A DNA stretch of 64,000 bases from Dreissena polymorpha (Eukaryota; Mollusca; Bivalvia; Myida; Dreissenidae), in contig NC_068359.1 in the NCBI RefSeq assembly GCF_020536995.1, positions 122,911,272 to 122,975,271 of the forward strand. Reading direction: 5' to 3'. The position numbers were made by a program, and so were the translations under genes. The notes beneath the pieces are model-generated. The model made no database searches. It saw only the letters and a list, made by a program, of their open reading frames with translations, and was not told the origin of the DNA. This document shows positions 49,130 through 61,331 of the stretch, piece after piece; the stretch's first letter is position 1; each line of letters starts with the position of its first letter.

Positions 49130-50272
49130 TATTGATATTGATAATATGGCAGTCAACCCAGATAAAACTACTTGCATGACTATAGGATCACGCCAAAAAC
49201 TTAACATTCAGAAGATCTAAATTTGTTTGTAAATAACTCAAAAATAAAACATGTTGCAACCCAAAAACTTCTAGGTATCCATATTGATAAACATTTAAAT
49301 TGGAAGGCCCATGTTGATATAACTTGTTCAAAACTTGTATCGAAATTATCACTATTCAGGCGAATACAATATTTTCTAACACCTGAGATGAAAATTATGT
49401 TCTATAATGCGTATGTAACACCAATTATTGATTATGGATGTGTCACATGGCAAAATGCAAATACTAGAGACATAAACAGAATATCAAAACTGCAAAGAAG
49501 GTTTTTAAGAGTAATATTACGTAATGACTTAAATATAAATTATTATGATTTATCACAAAAAATACAATGGCTTTCGTTTGAAAACAGATGTAAATATTTC
49601 ACAGGTATAATTATTTACAAATCTCTTCATAATTTAACGCCCACATATATTGACGACTTGATAAAACGATAAAACTGGTGAAAAACAATAATTACAATTT
49701 AAGATCGATATCAAACAATGATTTGACGCATAAAACACCTCACTCAAACCTTTTAAAAAAGTCGTTTAGCGACTCTGGTATGGCAATATGGAACCACACA
49801 CCGGTTAGTATTCGCCAATCTCTCACTCTCACCACTTTCAAACATAGGCTTGAGAAATATTTCCTCTTTGAGGCGCAAAATGAGTCTCACGCGTAGTAAC
49901 ATTTTTCTGTTTTCCTCTTATTCAAAAGTCAAATACTCCTCCATAAGTGTCGTAATGATTACTGCAGATTTAAAATCTGCAATCAAATATACATATTGCT
50001 TTTTCAAACTATTTATATAGCAAGGAGGTGCAGGCTATTCTTCATAACAGTTGGGTAATTTCATATCCTATTGTGAACAACACTGGTCATGAATATGGTT
50101 TTCTGTAATTATAATATTTGTGTACATCAGCCGCTTCTATCAATCGTTAACTATTTCAAGAATTATGTATTCCACGTTTTTAAACTCTGACTTTGTACAA
50201 TAATGTACGCGGCTGTTTTGTTAACTTTTTGTTATTGATATTGGTCGTGTTAATTAAGATATGGTAATTGTA

Positions 50273-50348
50273 TAAGTGTGTGTGTGTGTGTGTGTGTATA
50301 GGTTTGTGCGTGCGCGCGTGTGTGTGTGCGTGCGTGCGTTAGAGTGTG
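50273..50348 (+). repeat. GT/CG-rich dinucleotide repeat
   Basis: GTGTGTGTGTGTG followed by GTGCGTGCGCGCGTGTG, within the LINE 3' UTR. Confidence 0.9.
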
Positions 50349-50684
50349 TGCATATGGAAAAATGTAATCAACAATACATTTATATTCTTAAATACTTTCT
50401 GTTTATAAATATGTGTTCCTTGAGACCATTTCATTATCGGAAGAGAAATTAATAGTATAAGAGAAGTCATATAATATACTTGCTTTTTATGACACTTCTA
50501 TTACACTGTTACAGTACTCTTATGTCCGTCAAAGTCTACATGTTTGCATTATACTGTAGAAATGCATTATACATACCATAGTTGTTTGAAGGCCTCATTG
50601 AAAATAAGATTGCCATTGTTAAACTGTCTGCATGACTTTGTATCAATGTGTTGTCTTAATGAGTTACCTTCGGTAAATAAAGAG

Positions 50685-50685
<1 letters not shown>

Positions 50686-50731
<46 letters not shown>
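50686..50731 (+). repeat. (ATT)n LINE tail microsatellite
   Basis: About 15 consecutive ATT units directly after the LINE 3' UTR. Confidence 0.95.
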
Positions 50732-50732
<1 letters not shown>

Positions 50733-52885
50733 CAACAAAGATAAGATTCCGTATTTTTTAACTTGAATGAAAATTGCATTGTCATGTACTCGTCTCAATG
50801 ATTGAATTATTATATATTTTTGTTTACTTTCATAAATGTCTGGAATGTCTAGCTATGCAAAATAGTGTGGTTTATTTTAATCATTTATGGTAAGGTGTTT
50901 TTCTTACTTAGTAATGGTGTTGTAATATGTAATTAATGTTTTACATTTATAATACAAATAGCTTTATTTGATATTTGTTGACATTTAGTTAATAAAACTT
51001 CATTGTCGCAATAAATCACATTATTGTATTGATATTTTAATATACGATCTTTTAAGATTATATGTATATATATTTTATATTTATATATTATACATATTAT
51101 TTTTCTCGGCTTTTTAAAATAAATTGTAAGTCTTGTTAAACAAGCAAATTGCCATAATCACCGCCATCAGCTATCGATTACAAACGGCGTAATGATTTAT
51201 AATGCGCATGCGCAAATATGCACAGGTATGTCCCAGTAATTACCCCCAAGGGACACTTTCTGGCGACAGGAAAACAAACCGATGCATTCCATTGCACCGC
51301 CGTATCAAGAGGCTATTAATTAGAAAGCCACGGCATGCGAAATGTCCAATTCCTGTTCGGATAATGTCCGGCGTCGCCCGCACGTGCAATATCGTGCATT
51401 CTTCGACTGGTTAACGACTCGACCAAGCTTTCTTTGACGCCTTCACGCGCCTTTATATCGAACCAGTCTAGGTTTAGAGACTTCTTTGTCGCGTGTTATA
51501 AACATACAAAACGCTTGATTTACAGAAACAAGTATGAGTTTTATGATTAAATGCTAGCATAACCGTCCGTACAAAAACACTATGTTTATTCTTGCAATAT
51601 TTCTGTAACGAAGAAATGACGTGTTATAAAAACATGAATAAGAGAGATGTGTGCTAAAATGCGGAATGTTTTAGCGAACGTTCGGATTTAAATTATGGGT
51701 TGGTGCGAGTTGCACTAATATTAAGCGTTCAAAACCTCACGAAGGCATGTCATTTGTATAGTGAATATTAATATGACGGTTATAATACTCTCCGCTGAAT
51801 CGACAAGTGGATGTTAATTAATAGGCACCTCGGTGTAAAATTTGTTTTAAATCGAAATTAAAAAGCGATTGATACAATGACCCTACTTCAAGCGCCGTGC
51901 ACAGGTGTATGTTTTAAGGTTTCAAAAGCTCTTGATAGACGTTTAAATCCTGCCGATAATATCTTTAGATTGGTCATAAAAAAATATAAAATGCATTTTT
52001 TTTTGTTAAGCCTTAAACACCCATCTTACAAGAGGTTATCTGTTCTGTAAATACTGACTCATTTCCACGGTGGTAGCTCCTAAGCAAATATTCTAATGGC
52101 CGTTTAAAATTGTAAATTGATGCGTTGAAGATGGTATGTAAATAATAATAAATATGTACACGCAATAAGTATAACTTTGTAAACGCGTTATTTATTTGAA
52201 TAAGTTAATTATCAATTTCTGATATTCTGTTGTATAAAATCACCTCAAAAGCGTTCATTCAAACATATGCACCATATAAATAAAACCTGTCAAAAGAAAA
52301 TCAAATATTATTAACAGCATCATCTTATTTTAATAATTTATCCTATCGGAAACAATTGCAAAATATCAAAGATGTACACCTCGTTTGGATCGTCGTCGTG
52401 TTTTACGGTTGTTGTTTAGTGTTGTTGTTGTTGTTCTTTGTTTATGTCGGTTGATGCTAACCGTCTCAACCAGCGCAATGCCGGGATTTGAAATTCGAGA
52501 ACTACTGCTGTTGTTTTTATAACTTTTATAACTTTTTACATTTCAGACGACAATTAATGTATCAATAATCAATAACCCGAAAAAAACGAACTGAATACTC
52601 ACAATGGGCTTTTCCGATCCGTTCGAGATTAATTGAGTCGACATAATAGACATTGACAAAGAATTTGAGCCCGACGCACTGTTTTTTTTAAGAATCATTT
52701 CCCAATTATTCATATGTTATTTGCGAACACACGAAGGCACATCTCTGTACACACACGTCCATTAAATTATAGATAGATCTGCTATATTTCCGGACTGATG
52801 ACTTCACAAACACTTATCTTTGCATTTGACTTATCAATGCTGAAATTTCATGCAAACAATGGAATACATAAAAATAATAGCATCG
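50732..52885. other. Unique non-coding DNA
   Basis: 51160-51480 is a GC-richer, non-repetitive island with a GCGCATGCGC palindrome. The rest is AT-rich with nothing recognised. Confidence 0.4.
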
Positions 52886-52985
52886 CTTTGGGTAAACTGG
52901 AGTTAATGCATGTGCGTTAAGTGTCCGCACAGGCTAATCAGGAACGACACTTTAAGAACATGCATCGGCCCCGCTGTATCAAAGT
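52886..52985. repeat. MITE family A fragment
   Basis: GGGTAAACTGGAGTTAATGC, GCACAGGCTAATCAGG and an inverted ACATGCATCGGCC end. The centre is missing. Confidence 0.8.
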
Positions 52986-53130
52986 AAGTCTAATAATAAT
53001 AATACGCAATACGTTTCGTGTTGATAAAAATTTTGAGTTTATGCAAGGTCATGTACGAAACCGTCTTAGATATTCCTGAAAATTAATTATACACTCACAA
53101 TCGTCACCTTGTTGCGTGAGATACACTTGG

Positions 53131-53342
53131 GCCGTGCTCTGTGGAAATGGGTTTAATGCATGTGCAGCCCGCACAGGCTAATCAGGGACGACACTTTCCG
53201 CCTAAACTGGATTTGTGCTAAGGAGAGACTTTCTGTAAACAGAAAACTATCATAAAAGCGGAATGTGTCGCCCCTGATTAGCCTAATCTGGCACGACACA
53301 TTTCGCACATGCATTAAACCAACTTTTCACATAGCACGACTC
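53131..53342. mobile_element. MITE family A copy
   Basis: GCCGTGCTCTGTGGAAATGG to the inverted TTTTCACATAGCACGAC, with CTAATCAGGGACGACAC and its complement inside. Confidence 0.88.
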
Positions 53343-54120
53343 ACTTCATTGTCATTTTCTTCTCGAGCGACCGTGCATGGTCGTGCTGTGCAGTATTTGC
53401 GCAACTTTCGGTGGGGTCCAACTTAAGTATCATTTATACGGGATTTATGAAAATAAAGCGATCCTGGTGGTATAAGCCTCTGCATTGACATCATGATAGG
53501 TGCAACATTAGCCGTTGCGACCGAAGAAAAGCGAAAACAATCGCGTCATTGATAAGAAATATGAACTTGTATCGTCGTATACTGTTTGTCTTAATGCCAC
53601 TCTTCTCCTTTTTTTCGTTTTTCTTGCTTCTTAATTTCTGTCTAGACACCGTCCTATGAATGCAAATGGCACCCTTAACACTGTTGTTAAGTCACACGAG
53701 AGAAAACGTGACGGTTAATTTAATAAGTTTAGACACTTAGGCCTAGCATCACGAACGTCCTCAATTTTGTAGCTCCTCTCAGAATAGATGATTTGATTTC
53801 CACTTAACTAAGCACTGCAAAGCACGGTCAGCTCGTGAAAATCTCAAAATCTCAGCCATATGAACAGTATTACCGGTGTATATTCATCCTTAAAATCATA
53901 GTTTAGTCAGAATCAAAGCTAAGAGAAAACGTATATGAACACCAAATTGGTTAAGATGGCCAACCTCATCCTTAAAATTGATAAACACATCTAAATTGAG
54001 TCCGAATAATGACTTAAGTATGTTCGTGATGCTAGGCTCCGGTTTAGGACGACAATTAACTCACGAATAACGGTTGTTTATCTTAACAGGTTATCAGAGA
54101 AACCTTACATATATCTATGA
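53343..54120. other. Unique non-coding DNA
   Basis: TCACGAACGTCC (about 53750) and ACGTTCGTGATGC-type words (about 54020) are loosely inverted around a 270-bp stretch. No gene is seen. Confidence 0.35.
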
Positions 54121-54370
54121 GTCGAGCTTTGTGAAAAGGGGGTTTAATGCATGTGCGTAAAGTGTCGTCCCAGATTAACCTGTGCAGGCTATTCAGAGAC
54201 AACACTTTCCGCCTTAACTGGATTTTTGCTAGGAAGAGACTTTCTTAAAACGAAAAATGTCATAACAGCGGAAAGTGTCGTCCCTGATAAGCCTGTGCGG
54301 ACTGCACAGGCTAATCTGGGACGACACTTTACGCACATGCATTAAACTCCTTTTTTCAGAGTACGACTCA
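54121..54370. mobile_element. MITE family A copy
   Basis: Full-looking palindrome from GTCGAGCTTTGTGAAAAGGG to CTTTTTTCAGAGTACGACTC. Its CTTAAAACGAAAAATGTCAT centre is the intact counterpart of the site disrupted in the 56.3-57.7 kb copy. Confidence 0.9.
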
Positions 54371-54796
<426 letters not shown>

Positions 54797-54882
54797 TATA
54801 AACGTTCGATGACTAAAGAGGAGAAAATAATTTATGTTTTCACTGTTTCAGATAATCCTAGCGTTTGTTAAGTCAAGTTATA

Positions 54883-55113
54883 TTAACCCATTTATGCCTA
54901 GTGGACTCTCCCATCCTTCTAAATTGGATCAACCTATTTCCAAAATAAGGGATGTCTAGTATATTTATTTCTATATTTAGAATATTTCTTACAGAAATTC
55001 CTTTAAGCAAACAGCGCAGACCCTGATGAGACGCCGCATCATGAGGCATCTCATCTGGGTCTACGCTGTTTGCCAAGGCCTTTTTTTCTAGACGCTAGGC
55101 ATAAATGGATTAA
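54883..55113. mobile_element. MITE family C, TTAA-flanked copy
   Basis: TTAA, CCCATTTATGCCTAG at the left and CTAGGCATAAATGGA, TTAA at the right. The inner foldback is TGAGACGCCGC...GGCATCTCATCTGGG. Confidence 0.9.
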
Positions 55114-56250
55114 TAAAAGAAGCATTTGGTTTGAAAAAATAAACTTTGAGACTTAATTGAACTTCTTATCCTCGACCACTTAAATAGTACTTGTAAATTT
55201 CAAGCATAAACAACACTCCTATTTGTATTCGGCGACAAGTATGCAAGTTTGTATTGAGAAGGCCAACGCCCAATTAACTTTCATGTTTACGGAATTATAA
55301 TGCTTCTATCCATTAATTCCGCGGTCACGTAAAACCATACGTTTCCTTAGCGGTCTCCACACCTATTTTGAAAATCACCGAGACATGAAAAGACCACTTA
55401 TGAATTTCATAAAAATGGGACCGCGACGCGCGAACGCTTTGATCGGCTTCATAACTTCTTCAAAGGTCGCCAAACGCCTCAAATTGCCAGTAGACGCAAT
55501 TAATAATGGCTACTTTGTATAGTTGTACAATTTTAGAGAGTTGAAAACATCCGCCAGGCGATTTTCCCACACTTCTGACAGGATGTTGAATAGTTAACTT
55601 AACAAGGGGCGATTCAGATCGGGTTTCCGCTATCACTGTCTATGCCTGCCCTTTTGTCCTTGGATGGATTGGATTGCGTCGCATTTAAATTATTAAAGGG
55701 GGCGCTTTTTTGCATTTTTTTCCTACATAGCCCCGCAACGCTTTAAACTTAAAGGGACATTGACAATATGCTAACGAAAACATACATGTACTTGATATAT
55801 GCACAAGAGCTTCACATCGCTATGGTTGTCATGTACACAACATCGAGCATATGTTGAACTGGAATTGAAAATTAATCGCTCCCTTTTTGTTTGTAACCAA
55901 TGATAGATAACAATATAGTTATTTCAAAAGAACGAATACGGTAATTAACCGACTTTGGTAACAGGCTATTTCATGAACTAAATAATTCCAACCAAATCCA
56001 CGTGAACATACATTGGCATCGGTCATAAATATAACAAATTATATAAGGATACGCATATAAGGATACGCATATAAAGATACGCGGAGGTTATTAGAGCATA
56101 AACCATCCGAAATGGCCTAAAATAATCTTTGTGGAAGCTCAAAAAAATTCCTGAGACCAACATTTTAACTTTGCAGGCTACAAATCATTGAAACTAAAAT
56201 GCAGACATTTATAATGTATCTTTTTTCAAATGCGTCAATTTTATATAATG
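55114..56250. other. Unique DNA with GC-richer island
   Basis: 55310-55740 is non-repetitive and GC-richer, with TTTCCCACA (55563-55571) and several palindromic words. It is a possible regulatory element. A 14-bp tandem triplet (ATATAAGGATACGC) lies at about 56040-56083. Confidence 0.35.
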
Positions 56251-57680
56251 TGAGTCGCATTCTGAGAAAACTGGGCATAATGCTTGTGCGTAAAGTGTCA
56301 TCCCAGATTAGCCTGTGCAGATTAATCAGGGACGACACTTTCCGCCTAAACTTGATTTTTGCTATGAAGAGACTTCATTTAAACAAACATGAGGGCTATG
56401 AATCGCTCACCTGACTAACCAAATACAATCCCAACCCATATTTCATTAAGATAAACATTCTGACCAAATTTCATAAAGATAAGATGAAAACTGTGACCTC
56501 TATTGTCTACACAAGGTTTTTCTATTATTTGACTTAGTGACCTGGTTTTTGACCCCAGGTGACCCAAATACAATCCCAACCCGGATTTCATCAAGATAAA
56601 CATTCTGATCAAATTTTATAAAGATTGAATGAAAACTGTGACATCTATTGTCTACACAAGGTTTTTCTATTATATTACCTAGTGACCTAGGTTTTGACCC
56701 CAGATGACCCAAATACAATCCCAACCCAGATTTTATCAAGATAAACATTCTGACCAAATTTCATAAAGATTGGATGAAAACTGTGACAAGGTTTTTCTAT
56801 TATTTGACCTAGTGACCTAGTTTTTGACCTAGTGACCTAGTTTTTGACCTAGTGACCTAGTTTTTGACACCAGATCACCCAAATACAATCCCAACCCAGA
56901 TTTCATCAAGATAAACATTTTGACCAAATTTCATAAAGATTGGATGAAAACTGTGACCTCTACTGTCTACACAAGTTTTTATTATTATTTGACCTAGTTG
57001 TTTTACCTAGTGACCTAGTTTTTGACCCCAGATGACCCAAATACAATCCCAACCCAGATTTCATCGAGATAAACATTCTGACCAAATTTAATAAAGATTG
57101 GATGAAAAATGTGACCTCTACTGTCTACACAAGGTTTTTCTATTATTTGACCTAGTTTTTGGCCTAGTGACCTAGTTTTTGACCCCAGATGACCCAAATA
57201 CAATCCCAACCCAGATTTCATCAAGATAAACATTCTGACCAAATTTCATAAAGATTGGATGAAAACCTCGACCTCCATTGTCTACACAAGGTTTTTCTAT
57301 TATTTGACCTATTATGTGACCTAGTTTTTTACCTAGTGACCTAGTTTTTGACCCCAGATGACCCAAATACAATCCCAACCCAGATTTCATCAAGATGAAC
57401 ATTCTGACCAAATTTCAGAAAGATTGGATGAAAACTGTGACCTCTACTGTCTACACAAACAAATTGTTGACGGACGCACGCACACACGCACGCACACACG
57501 CCGGACGCCGGAATCACACGGTTACATAAGCTCACCATGTCACTTTGTGACAGGTGAGCTAAAAATGTCATAAAAGCGGAAATTGTCGTCCCTGATGAGC
57601 CTGTGCGGACTGCACAGGCTAATCTGGGACGACACTTTACGCACATGAATTATGCCCAGTTTTCTCAGAACGCGACTCAT
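56251..57680. mobile_element. MITE family A interrupted by a VNTR-cored element
   Basis: The outer TIRs TGAGTCGCATTCTGAGAAAA and TTTTCTCAGAACGCGACTCA belong to one family A copy. Its centre is split: GACTTCATTTAAAC on the left, AAAATGTCATAAAAGCGG on the right. About 1.17 kb of foreign sequence lies between. Confidence 0.88.
56387..57561 (+). mobile_element. Helentron/HINE-like non-autonomous element with tandem-repeat core
   Basis: Short subterminal inverted repeats (GCTCACCTGAC near the left end; GACAGGTGAGC at the right) and a right-end hairpin GCTCACCATGTCAC/GTGACAGGTGAGC followed by CTAA. The core is seven units of about 137-170 bp sharing CCCAAATACAATCCCAACCC, AAGATAAACATTCTGAC and TTTGACCTAGTGACC. 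Before the right end are GACGGACGCACGC-like runs. VNTR cores with such ends are known in bivalve Helentron-derived elements, so the class is inference from structure. Frames through the core are repeat artefacts. Confidence 0.6.
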
Positions 57681-57810
57681 ATGTTTCACCGGGTCTGGGA
57701 GGCGGAGACCAAGGTGCAATGGAAGCTCTTCCGCAGCCTGGAGGACCTATAGCGCAGCGGCTACCTTTGCACAGAATGCCGGCGTATCCATCTACGAGAA
57801 GAAGGTGATA
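57681..57810 (+). other. GC-rich, exon-like scrap
   Basis: Directly right of the MITE, a GC-rich block reads VWEAETKVQWKLFRSLEDL, then after a TAG, RSGYLCTECRRIHLREE, in one frame and could end at an AAG/GTGATA donor. Cys spacing CTEC is finger-like but too little is present to assign. It could be a relic exon or chance. Confidence 0.2.
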
Positions 57811-57976
57811 TATTTCCCTGTATTGTTGCGCTTAAATTAAAAACATACATGTATTATAATGTGATCTAGATCTACCAAGAAATTAAATACAAAAAGTTTA
57901 ACAACTTGATGCCATTTTCTTATATGTTTTCCTTTTATCACCAACAATATTTGATTGTTGTTTAAAACTTAAAAAT
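57811..57976. other. AT-rich DNA
   Basis: Nothing recognised. Confidence 0.4.
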
Positions 57977-58131
57977 AAAAAATACACCAAAATGTACATC
58001 CATTTTTCATTGAAATTGGTTTAATCAGGGACCTATACAAACAATAGTTTAGGTCCCTGATTAAACCAATCTCAACGAAAAATGGATGTACATTTTGGTG
58101 TATTTTTATGTTTGTATAGGTCCCTGGTTTA
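57977..58131. repeat. Perfect-looking foldback plus a third partial copy
   Basis: ACACCAAAATGTACATCCAT, then TTTAATCAGGGACCTATAC, is followed by its inverted copy, with arms of about 56 bp around a 15-bp centre. TTTGTATAGGTCCCTGGTTT at 58109-58131 repeats the inner part again. Confidence 0.8.
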
Positions 58132-58499
58132 ATGAGCCTACAATTTTGTCCGTCAATGCAGTCTATTTATTATATTGCTCCTATCAAAATGGCAATCCTA
58201 AATCTCTAATTGATCATGCTTTAAGAAGACATTTCATAGCAAGGAATCGAGAGTATCCTCGATTAGCTATATTTTATCAAACACATAAATGTGAGCCGTC
58301 CATATTTAGTTATTTACCAACCATATGAATTCTGTGTCAGCTCGACTGTTTAAATATGTAGATTGTCATTATACATACGCCTTGTGACTAACGATGTCCT
58401 TTTCCGTTTTGAGGATCAATGATATCATATATTAGAACGACTGCTGTCACACGCTTTCTATCTTACACCTGCGTTCAAATTCCTTTCGTTTAAATCATC
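58132..58499. other. Unique DNA
   Basis: Nothing recognised. Confidence 0.45.
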
Positions 58500-58990
58500 A
58501 AACGCGCGGTAATCCAATCGGTTTAAATGTGGGCATGTCGGTGACCGCCATTATGTCTTGATGACGATTCTGATTGGTCGAGCCGGTGAGGCAAAAGATT
58601 ATGCGTTTGTCAATCTCGCCAAAGTGACTGCAAACACGTGGCGTATATGGCAGAAAAATGTATGGGAAAACTCCGCCCATCTTGCGCATTTGGAAGGTAA
58701 AAATAAATGCCTAGATTACTTTGTAAACATTTACAAAGATAAAATTGAGAGCTGACAATAACGGAGTGTACTAGCCAATTCACTGGTTATCTCTTCATCG
58801 AAATAGGTTTTGAAATACCGCAATGTGGGCGCTACAAGGCTTTAAGTGAGGGATTTGATTTACTTAGTTGCGACATTTTAACGGATCGATTAAAACATAT
58901 GCGACAGTCGCGTGGGAAAATACCTCAAGTGGCAAAGAGAAATGATTTGCAGTTTAGCCGCTATACACCTGTACACTGGCAATTGTTGAG
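58500..58990. promoter_or_regulatory. GC-rich island resembling parts of the hes promoter
   Basis: Contains ATTGG (inverted CCAAT, about 58572), TATGGGAAAACTCCGCCC (58661-58678) and CGTGGGAAA (58911-58919). The middle word is nearly that at 33394-33410 in the hes promoter. No downstream gene is visible on either strand. A distal Notch-responsive enhancer is an inference. Confidence 0.3.
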
Positions 58991-60019
58991 CGGTAAAAGG
59001 GACTTACATAAAGAGCTTTAATCGAAATAGAGGTGTTAGTTGTGTCAAAACAATCTTGATCTTTGATCATGATTTATCGAGGCAGTTCCATGTTGTATTA
59101 ATATTTTAAAATCCTGCTTGATCCTTGTGCATGACTCACAGCGTATGTGTCATGGCGCAATAAGTTTGCTTTAAAACAAACAAGTTGAGATTTCACATCC
59201 CCCTTGCATTTCAAATTGAATCGTGTTTTGGTTTTCCCGTTTTTCTTTAATTACTGCCTTTATTAGAATTTCCGGTTTCATTTTCGGCAGTTATGTCAAG
59301 TAATGAAAGCAAAAGAACCAACACACATATATTTGCATTATATTATATAAATCACCATTGTGTTAATAATCAGCATACAAAAGAAAGTAGTCATGAACTC
59401 AGGTAGTCTATTGGCTTAAATATGTTAAAGTAAGCTCGACTGCATCGAAAGAATAAGGCTTATTGAAACAACCTCGAGTCCGTCTCTGGGTGGAAACAGT
59501 ACTCAGGTGTTTAAAGCGGGTATATACGATTTTTTTATATGTGTTTAATTGTTATATATTGATAAAATATGTTACAATAACACAAAATAGGCAAGAAAAA
59601 TTATACATTAAAGCCGAATTTCATAAAATGCAGCACAGACAAATAAGCGCCCCGAGCTGATTGTGACGTACATATTTTCCTACAATAACCGAAGCATTCG
59701 TCTTTGTATTAGGATTGGAGTTAGTGTTCGTGTGTCGTATGAATAGATATCGTTGCAGGAACTCAAATAAACCGTTAAACTAAGTTTAGATTCACATCGT
59801 ACATGTATGGTATACATGCTGGCGAATTCGGCTGTACAGCCGTTTTCAATTTCAGAATTAAATATCTGGCTTATTTCGCATTTTTCGACACATGTTCTTC
59901 TTAACTTTTATTTTAATTTATATTGAAATATATATATAATAAGTGTATTACACATTCTATATAAATTCATAAATATTTGACATAATCGTATATACCCGCT
60001 TTAATAGGAAGACAGTAGC
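58991..60019. other. AT-rich DNA
   Basis: Nothing recognised. Confidence 0.45.
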
Positions 60020-60084
60020 GAACGCTCCCAACTTGTGGATCGAACAGCGAACACATTATCCATTACGCTAAGGCGACTATATAT
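60020..60084 (-). pseudogene. tRNA-like relic
   Basis: The minus strand reads AGTCGCCTTAGCGTAATGGA (A-box-like) and CTGTTCGATCCACAA (B-box-like), but the anticodon arm is too short. It could derive from tRNA-Arg or a SINE head. Confidence 0.35.
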
Positions 60085-60621
60085 ATATTCCTTTTGTTTA
60101 TTTCTGCATTCTTTAGAAAAAATATCAAGAACTCTCAATCGTCATTTCAAATTTTTAATGGCGTAGTCTTTGATTTGAAGAACGTGTAACGAATTAGCAC
60201 GATACTAAAATGTGTAAAAAAATAAGATTTATCAGATGTGTTGCATAACTGAACACGAAGCAATTAATTCTTCTTTTTTGTCAAAGTATTTCCAAAAGTG
60301 CTGTCATGGAAGTCCTGTCATGTTTAAGTGGATAGGTAAAGTGATTATATACATTTTAACCTGAAAGAATAGAAGAATACTGCAAAAGTCTTAAATAAAC
60401 CATACTCTGAATGTAACTTAATTCTTAATTGTTTAGTTAAAATGGCTCTCTCGCACTGTCAAACCTTACAAAGATTACGATATAGACGACCAGCATCGGT
60501 GGCCAGGAGGTCCAGGTTTTCATTTCAAGCGTAGATGCAATCCCTGTGAAAATCATGATTAAAAGCATATTAAAAATATAATTTCAAACTGAAAATCTGT
60601 CAATGTCATTCTCTGCATCTA
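60085..60621. other. AT-rich DNA
   Basis: Nothing recognised. Confidence 0.45.
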
Positions 60622-60668
60622 CCGGTGTGGTCTAGTGGTGAGAATTCCTCGTTTTCACCGTCACCGGA
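60622..60668 (+). pseudogene. Truncated tRNA-Glu (T arm missing)
   Basis: CCGGTGTGGTCTAGTGGTGA, then ATTCCTCGTTTTCACC, then directly GTCACCGGA. The D arm and TTC loop are kept. The 3' anticodon stem, variable loop and T arm are lost. Confidence 0.75.
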
Positions 60669-61284
60669 ATCAAATTCTTATCGTTATATTATCTATTAGA
60701 TAATAACGTTTAAAGGGACCGTCAACCACGAATGACGAAAAAAGAAAAGTTCTAAAATACCGTATTTTTTACAATTATTAGTTTATATTGATTAAAATAT
60801 CACGACTGGTATATTACATTACTTGAAAAAAAGTTCATATTTTCAGTATATTCGGGAATACAAATTTGCGGTGTGAAATCGAAAGTAGATCGCGAAAATG
60901 GGTGACATAATGATATACACACTATAAATAACGCAAGTAGATTGATAATTTTATATATATAATATAAACAATTCACTGCGCATGCACGATTTGCATTCCT
61001 GGGTTTACATCGTGACGATGATGATCACTTGCGTTATTTATAGTTTACTGGTTGTTACCTGGTTCCTGTACCCAATAAAATATATTACCGAATATACTGA
61101 AAATATGTCAACTTAACAATTTGTTTCAAGTATTGTTATATACCAGTCGTGTTATTTTAATCAATATAAACTTGTAATTGTTAAAAAATACGGTATTTAA
61201 GAACTTTTCTTTTTTCGTCATTCGTGGTTGACGGTCCCTTTAAACGTTATTATCTAATAGATAATATAACGATAAGAATTTGAT

Positions 61285-61331
61285 TCCGGTGACGGTGAAA
61301 ACGAGGAATTCTCACCACTAGACCACACCGG
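61285..61331 (-). pseudogene. Truncated tRNA-Glu, inverted twin
   Basis: Exact reverse complement of 60622-60668, including the same internal deletion. The two were therefore made by inverted duplication and did not decay independently. Confidence 0.75.

Larger units (their letters stand above)
49130..50731 (+). mobile_element. LINE 3' fragment with (ATT)n tail
   Basis: The plus strand encodes the C-terminal part of a LINE reverse transcriptase: AVNPDKTTCMTIGSR near 49150, LLGIHIDKHLNWKAHV, then YNAYVTPIIDYGCVTW, and a further frame KPHSNLL/SDSGMAIWNHTPVSIR ending at a stop near 49896. It is truncated 5', with in-frame stops near 49220 and a frame change near 49671. A ~750-bp 3' UTR ends in GGTAAATAAAGAG and an ATT tract, a typical CR1/L2/jockey-group tail. 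It is in the opposite orientation to the 12-14 kb LINE and clearly a different copy. Confidence 0.88.
60622..61331. mobile_element. 710-bp palindrome: MITE with inverted tRNA-Glu-like flanks
   Basis: The outermost 132 bp (60622-60753 and 61200-61331) are exact reverse complements. Each starts with a 48-bp tRNA-Glu-like piece. Inside, from TTTAAAGGGACCGTCAACC (about 60709) to its inverse (about 61245), is a MITE whose arms are somewhat diverged. Its non-palindromic centre is about 250 bp. Confidence 0.85.

Noticed and set aside
56415-57646. Repeated frames reading MFILMKSGLGLYLG
   Set aside because: They come from the tandem core of the inserted Helentron-like element and change frame from unit to unit.
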